From Gemmatimonadota bacterium (GTDB taxonomy: Bacteria > Gemmatimonadota > Gemmatimonadetes > Gemmatimonadales > Gemmatimonadaceae): DNA of 64,000 bases. The notes under the pieces are model-generated. The model searched no databases. It was not told the origin of the DNA and saw only the letters and a list, made by a program, of their open reading frames with translations. Below, one piece after another: positions 43,303 through 51,105 of this stretch. The stretch is from assembly GCA_016719105.1 (NCBI GenBank), contig JADKAQ010000001.1:310001-374000 (forward strand), given 5' to 3'. The first letter of the stretch is position 1, and the number at the start of each line of letters is the position of its first letter. The translations under genes were made by a program, and so were the position numbers.

Positions 43303-43956
43303 TCACGCCGCAGCGAACACCGCGTGGGCGAACCGGGCCAGCTTGTCGCTATCCAAGGCGCCGTCGGTGCGGACGCCGGAACAGACGTCGATCCCGAACG
43401 GGCGAACGGTCGTGATGGCTTCTCCGACATTGTCGACGCGCAAGCCGCCGGCGAGCAGGAGCGGGCGATCGGTCGCGGCGCGAATGCGCGCGCTGAGCGC
43501 CCAATCGTGCGTGCGACCGGTTCCCCCGAGTTCCTTCACGGCGAGCCGAGGGTTGCCGGAGTCGAGCAGGAGGCGATCGACGAACGGGGCCAGCTCCATC
43601 GCCTCGTCGATGGAAGATTCGTCGAGCACGTGAATGACCTGCACGAGCGTCACCCCTTCGACGAGCGCGCGCAGCCGCTGGTACTCGTCGTGCGAGGCGA
43701 GTCGGTCCACCAGCTGCAACGTGGTCGTCCGGCAGCGCGCGTGCTGCGCGGCGATCGCCGTCGCCTCGCGTTCCGAGGTGAGCAGGTAGGTCTCGATGGG
43801 GGGCGAGACGACGGCAGCGATGCTGGCGATCGTTGCCTCGTCGATGACCCCGGGCCCCGACGGCATGGCCGACACGAGGCCGAGCGCCGACGCTCCTGCG
43901 CCGATGGCGCGGGCGGCCTCGGCAGGGGTGGCGATGCAGCAGATCTTGAGATGCAT
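43303..43956 (-). CDS. Phosphoribosylanthranilate isomerase-like protein (TrpF family)
   Basis: A 217-residue TIM-barrel protein of the TrpF family: [24 protein letters not shown], the catalytic aspartate in [30 protein letters not shown] and [10 protein letters not shown]. The catalytic cysteine appears as CCI rather than the usual CGI, and the phosphate-loop segment reads AMPSGPGVI instead of the usual SPR block. It is far from any other trp gene. It may be a TrpF paralog with another substrate, or the tryptophan-pathway enzyme itself. It is the last gene of a three-gene run on this strand (MBL-rhodanese, DUF502, TrpF). Confidence 0.78.
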   Translation of the reverse strand: MHLKICCIATPAEAARAIGAGASALGLVSAMPSGPGVIDEATIASIAAVVSPPIETYLLTSEREATAIAAQHARCRTTTLQLVDRLASHDEYQRLRALVEGVTLVQVIHVLDESSIDEAMELAPFVDRLLLDSGNPRLAVKELGGTGRTHDWALSARIRAATDRPLLLAGGLRVDNVGEAITTVRPFGIDVCSGVRTDGALDSDKLARFAHAVFAAA

Positions 43957-43973
43957 GGGCGGGGCCGAGCGCG

Positions 43974-44618
43974 TCAGGGGGCGGGTGTCGGCGCCGTCGC
44001 GGGGGTGGTCGGCTGCGCCGCGCCCGGCAGCGCATGGGTCAACACCGGGATCTCCGTCACCCCGCCCGAGACGATGAACGCCATCATGTCGGAGCTGTTG
44101 GCGTCGAGGCGCGTGACCGCGGTGGTCGGGAAGATGTACATCTGCCCCGAGAAGTTGTACGAGTGTGGCATGTACACGGAGACGAAGCCCGGCATCTCGA
44201 GCTGCGTGAGCGATTCCTGCGTCACGAAGCCGAGCGCCCGGGCGTTGCCGCCGGGGAAGAGCTCGACGACGACCGGCTTGTCGAAGCGGCGCTTCTCGCC
44301 GACGAAGGCACTCACCAGGTCGCGCGTCGAGGAATAGAGCAGGCGCACGAACGGCAGACGCTCGAGCAGGTCGTCGAGCGCGCCGATCAAGCTGCGGGTG
44401 ATGAAGCTCGAGGCGAGGAAGCCGAAGAGGGTGATGAGCGCCAGGGAGACGGCGAAGCCGGCGCCCGGAATCGGGAGGCCGAGCCAGCCGTCGATGGCGC
44501 GGAAGACCACAACACAGATGTACGCCGTGATCCCCACGGGAGCGAGGAAGACCAGCCCGCGCAGAAAATACGTGAGCAGGCGCCGGGTGAACCCCTGGGT
44601 GGCCGTGCGGGCCGACAC
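43974..44618 (-). CDS. DUF502 family membrane protein
   Basis: A 214-residue inner-membrane protein of the DUF502 family, with two N-terminal helices (LLTYFLRGLVFLAPVGITAYICVVVF and FAVSLALITLFGFLASSF) and the family motifs RLPFVRLLYSSTRDLVSAF, FPGGNARALGFVTQE and the SVYMPHSYNFSGQMYIFP block. The C-terminal tail is Pro/Ala/Thr-rich. Start is GTG 44618, directly adjacent to the TAG stop of the upstream MBL-rhodanese gene. The function of DUF502 is not established. Confidence 0.9.
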   Translation of the reverse strand: MSARTATQGFTRRLLTYFLRGLVFLAPVGITAYICVVVFRAIDGWLGLPIPGAGFAVSLALITLFGFLASSFITRSLIGALDDLLERLPFVRLLYSSTRDLVSAFVGEKRRFDKPVVVELFPGGNARALGFVTQESLTQLEMPGFVSVYMPHSYNFSGQMYIFPTTAVTRLDANSSDMMAFIVSGGVTEIPVLTHALPGAAQPTTPATAPTPAP

Positions 44619-46067
44619 CTAAGCCGACACAGATGACAGGGTGGTCTCGACGGGGAGCTCCGCTGCCTGCCACGCCTGGATGCCGCCGCGCAGGTTGACG
44701 ACGGGCGCTATTCCGTGCAGTCGAGCGAGTGACGCGGCGATCGCCGAGCGGGCGCCGCCCTGGCACTGCATCACGATGCGATGCTTCGACGCGAGTTGGG
44801 GGAGCACGTCGGCGAGGCGCCCGAGCGGGGCGTTCACCGCCTCGGCGATGTGTCCCGCCTGCCATTCGCTGCCGGCCCGCACGTCAACCAGCGTGATCGC
44901 GTCGTGCCGCAGCCACTCGGCCAGCGTCGGGGGATCGATCTGCTCCACGCTGTCGAACTCCCGCCCCGCGGCACTCCACGCGGTGAAGGCCTCGGCGCCG
45001 AACCAGCCGACCACGCGGTCGAGGCCGATCATGGCCAGCTCGGCGGCGGCGGCCCGCACCGTCGCATCGTCGCTGTCGTCACACAGGAGGTAGACGTCCC
45101 GCGCGTAGTCGATGAGCCACCCGCTCCAGCCGACGAACGACTTGTTGAGCGGGACGTTGAGCGTACCGGGGATGTAGCGGTTGGCGGCGACGTCGGCGCG
45201 GCGAATGTCGACGACGAGCGCCTGGCTGGCGAGGACGTCGTCCAGCCGGGTGGCGGAGATGTGCGGCGGGGCGGGGAGGTGGCCGAGGATCGCCGGCCCC
45301 TCGCGATTGAGCTTCTTCATCATCGCGAAGTAGCGCGGCGGGTCGGGTTGTCCCTCGAGGACCGCCTCCACGAACCGGGCCTCGTCGTGAAGCTGCAGCG
45401 CCCAGTTGGCGAACTTCTCGTAGCCTAACGTGGTCTGTGGCACGGCGCCGAGCGCCTTGCCACACGCCGACCCCGAGCCATGCCCCGGCCACAGCTGCAG
45501 GTAGTCCGGCGCGCGCGCGACGAAGCGCTGCAGCGAGTGGAAGAGCTGCGCGGCGCCCGCCCGCATCGTCCCCTCGACCTTGGCGGCGCGCTCGAGCAAG
45601 TCGGGGCGCCCGACGTCGCCGACGAAGATGAAATCCCCGGTGAAGGCGCCCACCGGGTGCGGCGACGCCGGCGTATCGGTCAGGACGAAGATGATGTGCT
45701 CGGGCGTGTGCCCCGGCGTGTGGATCACGTCGAGCCGCAGGTTGCCGACCATGAAGGCATCGCCGTCGCGCAGGAGCGTCACGGCATCCCGCGTCGCGAA
45801 GGCGTACTGCCACTCCGGGCCCCCTTCCGCCGACAGGAAGAGGCGCGCGCCGGTCCGGGCCGCGAGTTCGCGACTGCCGGAGAGGTAGTCGGCGTGAATG
45901 TGGGTCTCGCTGACGTGCGTGATGCGCAGTCCCTCGCTCGCGGCGGCCGCGACATACTGGTCGGCGTCGCGGTGCGCGTCGATGACGAGCGCTTCGCCGG
46001 TCTTCTGGCATCCCACGAGGTAGCTCGCCTGGGCCAGCCCCTCATGATAGAATCGCTTCAGGAACAC
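44619..46067 (-). CDS. Metallo-beta-lactamase-fold / double rhodanese fusion (persulfide dioxygenase-like)
   Basis: A 482-residue sulfur-metabolism protein. The N-terminal glyoxalase-II-like MBL domain carries HIHAD (His56, His58, Asp60), then the GHTPEH motif and GDVGRPDL, as in ETHE1-type persulfide dioxygenases. Two rhodanese domains follow: the first with LLCDDSDD at the active position, the second with CQGGARS. Such MBL-rhodanese fusions oxidise glutathione persulfide and pass sulfur to thiosulfate (family knowledge). GTG 46067 has GGAGGA six bases upstream, which fixes the start. It heads the three-gene operon with DUF502 and TrpF-like genes. Confidence 0.9.
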   Translation of the reverse strand: MFLKRFYHEGLAQASYLVGCQKTGEALVIDAHRDADQYVAAAASEGLRITHVSETHIHADYLSGSRELAARTGARLFLSAEGGPEWQYAFATRDAVTLLRDGDAFMVGNLRLDVIHTPGHTPEHIIFVLTDTPASPHPVGAFTGDFIFVGDVGRPDLLERAAKVEGTMRAGAAQLFHSLQRFVARAPDYLQLWPGHGSGSACGKALGAVPQTTLGYEKFANWALQLHDEARFVEAVLEGQPDPPRYFAMMKKLNREGPAILGHLPAPPHISATRLDDVLASQALVVDIRRADVAANRYIPGTLNVPLNKSFVGWSGWLIDYARDVYLLCDDSDDATVRAAAAELAMIGLDRVVGWFGAEAFTAWSAAGREFDSVEQIDPPTLAEWLRHDAITLVDVRAGSEWQAGHIAEAVNAPLGRLADVLPQLASKHRIVMQCQGGARSAIAASLARLHGIAPVVNLRGGIQAWQAAELPVETTLSSVSA

Positions 46068-46274
46068 AGCTCCTCCAATCTCCAGCGGCAGTGGCACACG
46101 GTGGTCGGAGAAAAGTGCTCGGTCGGGGGCGCCGGAGGTAGGGCTGCGCGCCACCGATGCGCCCAGCACGGCGGCCGCGCTCCGGTGCAACGCGCGCGAC
46201 CTTCACGCGACGATCGCCCACCTGCGCGCCATCTCGATTTCCCGCGCCTCCGTACCGGACCGTATCTTCACCCC

Positions 46275-47303
46275 ATGCCGCCCGCCATCGAGACGCACGC
46301 GCTCCGCAAGGTCTATCCCGCTCCGTCGGCGCGTCGGCGATCCGGGCCGTCCGGACGAGGGATGGGACCGCCGCCGGCCCCCGCGATGGCACCGGCGCGC
46401 GTCTCCGCCGAGGGGGTCGTCGCGCTCGACACCCTCGATCTTTCCGTGGGTGCGGGAGAGTTCTTCGGCCTACTCGGGCCTAACGGCGCCGGCAAGACGA
46501 CGACCATCGGCATCCTCACCACGCGCATCGTCCCGTCGTCGGGACGCGCGCTGGTGGCGGGCTATGACGTGTCGGGTGAACCGGCGCGCGTGCGGCAGCG
46601 GATCGGCGTGGTGCCGCAGCGACCGAATCCCGATCGCAGCCTGACGACGCTGGAGAACCTGGTCTTCCACGCCGCCTACTTCGGCATCCCGATCGACCGG
46701 GCGGAGCAGCATGCGCTGGAACTGCTCGAGCGCCTGCGCATCGCCGACAAGGCCGACGCCAAGGTCGACGCGCTCTCCGGCGGACAGCAGCAGCGCCTCA
46801 TGATTGCACGCGCGCTCATCCACGAGCCCGAGGTGATCTTCCTCGACGAGCCGACCGTCGGGCTCGATCCGCAGGCGCGGCTGGACCTGTGGGGGATCCT
46901 GCGCGACCTGCACGCGCACGGGCGCACGATCGTGATGACGACGCACTACATGGAGGAAGCCGACCAGCTGTGCGAGCGACTGGCGATCGTCGATCGCGGG
47001 CGCCTGCTGGCCTGCGACACGCCGGCCAACCTCAAGGCGAGTGCGCCTGGCGGCACCCTGATCGAGATCACGCTCGATGGCCCCGCCGATGGCGTCGTGT
47101 CGTCGGCGCTCGCCGTCGCGGGCGTCACCCGCGCCGAGGCTCACGGCGTGGCGCTTCACGCGTACAGCGAGCGCGGGGGCGAGGCGATCCCCGCGCTCAT
47201 CGGCGCCGCGCAGGGGAGCGGGCGCACCGTGACCAACATTCATCTCACGAGCCCGTCCCTGGAATCACTCTTCATCTCCATGACCGGAAGGAAACTCGAT
47301 TGA
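46275..47303 (+). CDS. ABC-2 type transporter ATP-binding protein
   Basis: A 342-residue ATPase of the DrrA/CcmA type: Walker A GPNGAGKT (68-75), signature LSGGQQQR, Walker B VIFLDEPTVGLD, H-loop MTTHYMEEAD and a C-terminal regulatory domain. Unusual is a roughly 35-residue insertion rich in Pro, Ala, Gly and Arg between KVYPAPSA and VVALDTLDL, in the first beta-sheet of the nucleotide-binding domain. Its stop overlaps the TTG start of the permease (TTGA). The in-frame GPNG of Walker A is encoded with CCTAACG. Confidence 0.9.
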   Translation: MPPAIETHALRKVYPAPSARRRSGPSGRGMGPPPAPAMAPARVSAEGVVALDTLDLSVGAGEFFGLLGPNGAGKTTTIGILTTRIVPSSGRALVAGYDVSGEPARVRQRIGVVPQRPNPDRSLTTLENLVFHAAYFGIPIDRAEQHALELLERLRIADKADAKVDALSGGQQQRLMIARALIHEPEVIFLDEPTVGLDPQARLDLWGILRDLHAHGRTIVMTTHYMEEADQLCERLAIVDRGRLLACDTPANLKASAPGGTLIEITLDGPADGVVSSALAVAGVTRAEAHGVALHAYSERGGEAIPALIGAAQGSGRTVTNIHLTSPSLESLFISMTGRKLD

Positions 47304-47998
47304 CGGCGCGCACTGCGGTCTCAGGGGAGCGGCCCCCGGTGTCGGCTCGGTCGGTCTTCGTGGCGTTGCTCCGGCGCGATGCGCGAGTTGCACGTCGCGA
47401 GCTGCCGTCGTTCCTGGTGCGGACGATCATGCAGCCGGTCCTCTTCCTCATCGTCTTCGGCTACCTGCTGCCACGCATGGGCTTCGTGCGGTCGGGTTAC
47501 ACCTCGGCACTCCTGCCGGGGATCATCGCCGTGTCGCTCACGCTGTCGTCGGTTCAGTCGGTGGCGCTCCCGCTGGTACAGGACTTCGGCTTCACGCGCG
47601 AGATCGAGGATCGGCTACTCGCGCCGGTCCCCATTCGGCTCATCGCCATCGAGAAGGTGGTGTCGGGGGCGTTGCAGGGCGTGATCGCGGCGTGCGTCGT
47701 CCTGCCGATCGCGCGCGTGATCATGGGGCCAATCACCGAATTGCACCTGCCGAACGCCGCGCTGGCGCTCGGTGTGACGCTTCTGGGCTCCACCGTCTTC
47801 GCGTCGCTGGGGCTGGTGATCGGGACGGCGATCTCGGCGCAGCAGATCGGGCTGATGTTCTCGATCATCATCGCGCCGATGCTGATGTTCGGCTGTGCGT
47901 ACTATCCCTGGCGCGGCCTCGATGCGGTGCCGGCGTTCAAGTACGGGGTCCTGCTCAACCCGCTGGTGTACGTGGCCGAGGCGATGCGGGGGCATTGA
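47300..47998 (+). CDS. ABC-2 type permease, truncated by a frameshift in the last codons
   Basis: A 232-residue inner-membrane permease with helices FLVRTIMQPVLFLIVFGYLL, LLPGIIAVSLTLSSVQSV, VIAACVVLPIARVIM, LGVTLLGSTVFASLGLVIG and LMFSIIIAPMLMFGCAYY. It stops after VYVAEAMRGH, where family members continue with ALTPSLPHM-type sequence. That continuation is found in the -1 frame at 47992-48111, which would be restored by one extra G in the run of five Gs at 47988-47992. The TTG start is set by its overlap with the ATPase stop. Either a real mutation or a base-call error in a homopolymer. Confidence 0.8.
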   Translation: MTARTAVSGERPPVSARSVFVALLRRDARVARRELPSFLVRTIMQPVLFLIVFGYLLPRMGFVRSGYTSALLPGIIAVSLTLSSVQSVALPLVQDFGFTREIEDRLLAPVPIRLIAIEKVVSGALQGVIAACVVLPIARVIMGPITELHLPNAALALGVTLLGSTVFASLGLVIGTAISAQQIGLMFSIIIAPMLMFGCAYYPWRGLDAVPAFKYGVLLNPLVYVAEAMRGH

Positions 47999-48111
47999 CG
48001 CCCTCGTTGCCGCACATGCCGCTCGCGGTGTCGTGCCTGGCGATGGTGGTGCTGTCGGCGCTGTTCCTTACGATCGGTCTTCGCACGTTCGCGCGCCGGG
48101 CCACGTCGTGA
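47992..48111 (+). pseudogene. C-terminal remainder of the frameshifted ABC-2 permease
   Basis: Frame-shifted continuation ALTPSLPHMPLAVSCLAMVVLSALFLTIGLRTFARRATS, which supplies the last transmembrane helix and Arg-rich cytoplasmic end that the in-frame product lacks. It has no start codon or ribosome site of its own. Confidence 0.72.
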
Positions 48112-48246
48112 CGTCGTCGTGACCGACGCGGCGCGCGCCGTGTGCGGTGTCGTGAGGAGGTGCGCGGCGCGTGCCGTTGGCGCGGCGTGGGCGCGGGCGC
48201 GATTGCCGGTACCATCTGCCGGCCCAATGCCCTACGTTTTTCCCCC

Positions 48247-50220
48247 ATGACGAGCACCCGCATTCCCGCCGCGACCACGCCGGCCCCGACTCCTCCTGCC
48301 GAACCCCAGTCCTGGAGCGTCGAGGACGCGAAGGAGCTGTACAACATCGAAGGATGGGGCGCCGGGTTTTTCGACATCAACGACGCGGGGCATGTCATCG
48401 TGCGCCCCGATCCGTCGGTTCCCGGGACGACGCTCGATCTCTTCGAGATCGCGGTCGACCTGGAAGCACAGGGGGTGCCGCTCCCGGTGCTCCTGCGCTT
48501 CTCGGACATCCTCAAGCGCCGCATCGAGACGCTGAGCGAGTCGTTTGCCACCGCCATCCGCGAGTTCGAGTACACCGGCGGCTACACCACGGTCTACCCG
48601 ATCAAGGTGAACCAGCAGCGCCACGTGGTGGAGGAGATCGTCGAGTTCGGGCGGAAGCACGGCGTGGGGCTCGAGTGCGGCTCGAAGCCCGAGCTGCAGG
48701 CGGTGCTCGGGCTGTCGGAGAGCACCGAGCACATCATCGTGTGCAATGGCTATAAGGACGAGGAGTTCATGCGCCTCGCCCTGATGGGGCAGAAGCTCGG
48801 GCACAACGTCTTCATCGTCATGGAGCAGTTGAGCGAGCTCGACGTGCTGCTCGACGCGGCCCGTGACCTCGGCGTGACGCCGCGCGCGGGCGTGCGCATC
48901 AAGCTCGCCTCCGAAGGGGCAGGGCGGTGGGCGCAGAGCGGTGGAGAGAAGAGCAAGTTCGGCCTCAACACGGCCGAGCTGATGAAGCTCATCGATCGCC
49001 TCAAGGAGATGGGGCAGCTCGACATCCTGCGGCTGGTGCACTTCCACCTCGGGAGCCAGATCACCGACATCCGCTTCATCAAGGCGGGGCTGCAGGAGAT
49101 CTCGCGCTACTACGCGGAGCTGCACAAGCTGGGCGTGAACATCACGCACGTCGACGTCGGCGGCGGACTCGGGGTCGACTACGACGGGACCAACTCGGTC
49201 AACAACGCGTCGGTCAACTACACGTTGCAGGAATACGCCAGCGACGTGATCTACGGCCTGGCCGAGACGTGCCGCGAGGCCGACCTCCCAATGCCGCACA
49301 TCATCAGCGAGTCGGGGCGCGCGCTTACCGCGCACCACGCCCTGCTCCTGCTGCGCGTCATCGACGTCGAGTCGCAGGCCGAGCCGCCGCTCCCCGAGAT
49401 CTCGGAGGACGATCACGTCCTGCTGCACGAGATGCTCGAGGACTACAACACGCTGGCGAAGAAGAAGCTGCCGAAGCGCAAGATCGTCGAGATCTTCCAC
49501 GATGCGTCGTTCGACAAGGAGCGCGCGCAGCAGCTCTTCAATTCGGGCGTCCTCTCGTTGCGCGAGCGGGCGATGGCCGAGACGATCTACTTCGCGACGA
49601 TCAATCGCATCGCCATCGTGATCGCCGAGAATCGCGAGGCCTACGACGAGATCCTGAAGGAGGTCGACGCGACGCTGGTCGATCGCTACTTCTGCAACTT
49701 CTCGCTCTTCCAGTCGCTCCCCGACAGCTGGGCGATCGACCAGCTCTTTCCGATCATGCCGATCCACCGCCTCACGGAACGTCCCGATAGGCGTGGGACG
49801 TTGCAGGACGTGACGTGCGACTCTGACGGCAAGATCGATCGCTTCGTGGGTGGGCGTGACGGGCGTCCGAGCCTCGAGCTGCACACCTTCCGTGATGGCG
49901 AGGACTACATCCTCGGGATCTTCCTCACCGGCGCGTACCAGGAGATCCTCGGCGACCTGCACAACCTGTTTGGGGATACCAACGCCGTGCACATCCGGCT
50001 GACCCCCAGCGGGTACGAGCTCACCGACCTGGTGCACGGTGACACGGTGACCGAGGTCCTCAACTACGTCCAGTTCTCGGCGTCGCAGTTGCTGGGAACG
50101 TTCCGCCGCAAGGTGGGAGGGGCGAGCGGGATCACCCGTCAGGAGGCGAACACGTTCATCGCCGAGTATGTCGCGGGGCTCGAGGGGTATACGTATCTCG
50201 AGGGGGAAGCGGCGCGGTAG
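48247..50220 (+). CDS. speA: Biosynthetic arginine decarboxylase
   Basis: A 657-residue PLP enzyme that makes agmatine from arginine for polyamine synthesis. The fold-III barrel is clear: Lys120 in [28 protein letters not shown], the [12 protein letters not shown] block and [16 protein letters not shown]; a helical insertion and a C-terminal beta-domain with [31 protein letters not shown] complete it. Length and motif order match SpeA. ATG 48247 is the family-like start; the TAG stop is followed at once by the large palindrome at 50221. Confidence 0.95.
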   Translation: MTSTRIPAATTPAPTPPAEPQSWSVEDAKELYNIEGWGAGFFDINDAGHVIVRPDPSVPGTTLDLFEIAVDLEAQGVPLPVLLRFSDILKRRIETLSESFATAIREFEYTGGYTTVYPIKVNQQRHVVEEIVEFGRKHGVGLECGSKPELQAVLGLSESTEHIIVCNGYKDEEFMRLALMGQKLGHNVFIVMEQLSELDVLLDAARDLGVTPRAGVRIKLASEGAGRWAQSGGEKSKFGLNTAELMKLIDRLKEMGQLDILRLVHFHLGSQITDIRFIKAGLQEISRYYAELHKLGVNITHVDVGGGLGVDYDGTNSVNNASVNYTLQEYASDVIYGLAETCREADLPMPHIISESGRALTAHHALLLLRVIDVESQAEPPLPEISEDDHVLLHEMLEDYNTLAKKKLPKRKIVEIFHDASFDKERAQQLFNSGVLSLRERAMAETIYFATINRIAIVIAENREAYDEILKEVDATLVDRYFCNFSLFQSLPDSWAIDQLFPIMPIHRLTERPDRRGTLQDVTCDSDGKIDRFVGGRDGRPSLELHTFRDGEDYILGIFLTGAYQEILGDLHNLFGDTNAVHIRLTPSGYELTDLVHGDTVTEVLNYVQFSASQLLGTFRRKVGGASGITRQEANTFIAEYVAGLEGYTYLEGEAAR

Positions 50221-50315
50221 AAGACGGGAAGACGAAACGACCGCCCCGGGGGCGCCAAAAAACTCGGGACCCAGGTGTTGGAGCCCCCAGAGTCGTCGTC
50301 CCGTCTTCCCGTCTT
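50221..50315. repeat. Nested palindrome (MITE/REP-like or bidirectional terminator) at the speA-sod junction
   Basis: Outer arms AAGACGGGAAGACGAAACGAC (50221-50241) and the complementary 50295-50315 match at 19 of 21 positions. Inner arms GGGGGCGCCAA (50248-50258) and TTGGAGCCCCC (50278-50288) match at 10 of 11. The outer arm contains a doubled GACGGGAA unit. The centre holds A6 on the plus strand. It is located exactly between the speA stop and the end of the SOD domain. Confidence 0.8.
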
Positions 50316-50340
50316 CCCGCTCCCCCCGGCGTTGTCGCCA

Positions 50341-50949
50341 CGCGCCGAAGCGAGCCGCGACCGCGCCCCAGTTCACCACGTTCCACCACGCGCCGATGTA
50401 GTCCGGACGGCGGTTCTGGTACTTGAGGTAGTAGGCATGCTCCCAGACGTCCAAGCCGAGCAGGATGTCGCCGGGCTTCTTGCCATCCATGATCGGGTTG
50501 TCCTGGTTAGGCGACGAGGTGATGGAGAGCTTGCCACCGTCGTTGAGCAGCCAAGCCCACCCCGACCCGAAGCGTCCGACCCCTGCCGCCTGGAACTGCG
50601 TCTTGAAGGTGGCGAAGTCGCCGAAGGCGGCGGCGATCGCCGCGCCGAGGGCACCCGTCGGCTCGCCGCCGGCGTTGGGGCCCATCAGGTTCCAGAACAG
50701 CGTGTGGTTCCAGTGCCCGCCGCCGTTGTTGCGCACGGCGGTGCGGATGTCGTCCGGGACGCCGGCGAGATTGCCTAACAACTCCTCCAGCGGCTTGTCC
50801 TGCAACCCGGCGTGCTTGTCGAGCGCCGCGTTGAGGTTGGTGACGTAGGCCTGGTGATGCTTGCCATGATGGATCTGCATGGTCTGCGCGTCGATGTGCG
50901 GCTCGAGCGCGTCGAATGCGTAGGGCAGTGCAGGCAGGGTGTGTGCCAT
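50341..50949 (-). CDS. sodB: Iron/manganese superoxide dismutase, no nearby stop codon
   Basis: Fe/Mn-SOD domain from [20 protein letters not shown] to [11 protein letters not shown]. Metal ligands are recognisable: His27/28 in [12 protein letters not shown], His in [10 protein letters not shown], Asp and His in LDVWEHAYY. The ATG at 50949 has GGGAGAA upstream. The reading frame does not stop after the domain: it runs through the palindrome at 50221-50315 and then antisense through speA to about 48232. The other two minus frames are also open in the first 100 or so bases past the domain. The end coordinate given is that of the recognisable domain, not a stop codon. The native C-terminus may have been displaced by the palindrome. 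Confidence 0.82.
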
Positions 50950-51105
50950 ATCGTGCGTTCTCCCGAAAGTCAGAGGGGAAGGATCACGAGGGGAAGTAAA
51001 CGAAAGTCGATGGGAGAGTGAAGCGCCCACGGCGGATCAGGCGCGTGGGGTCCCGTCTCGCGTCCCCCTTGCCCGCGGGAGACGCGGCTTCCAGACTCCC
51101 GCGTC

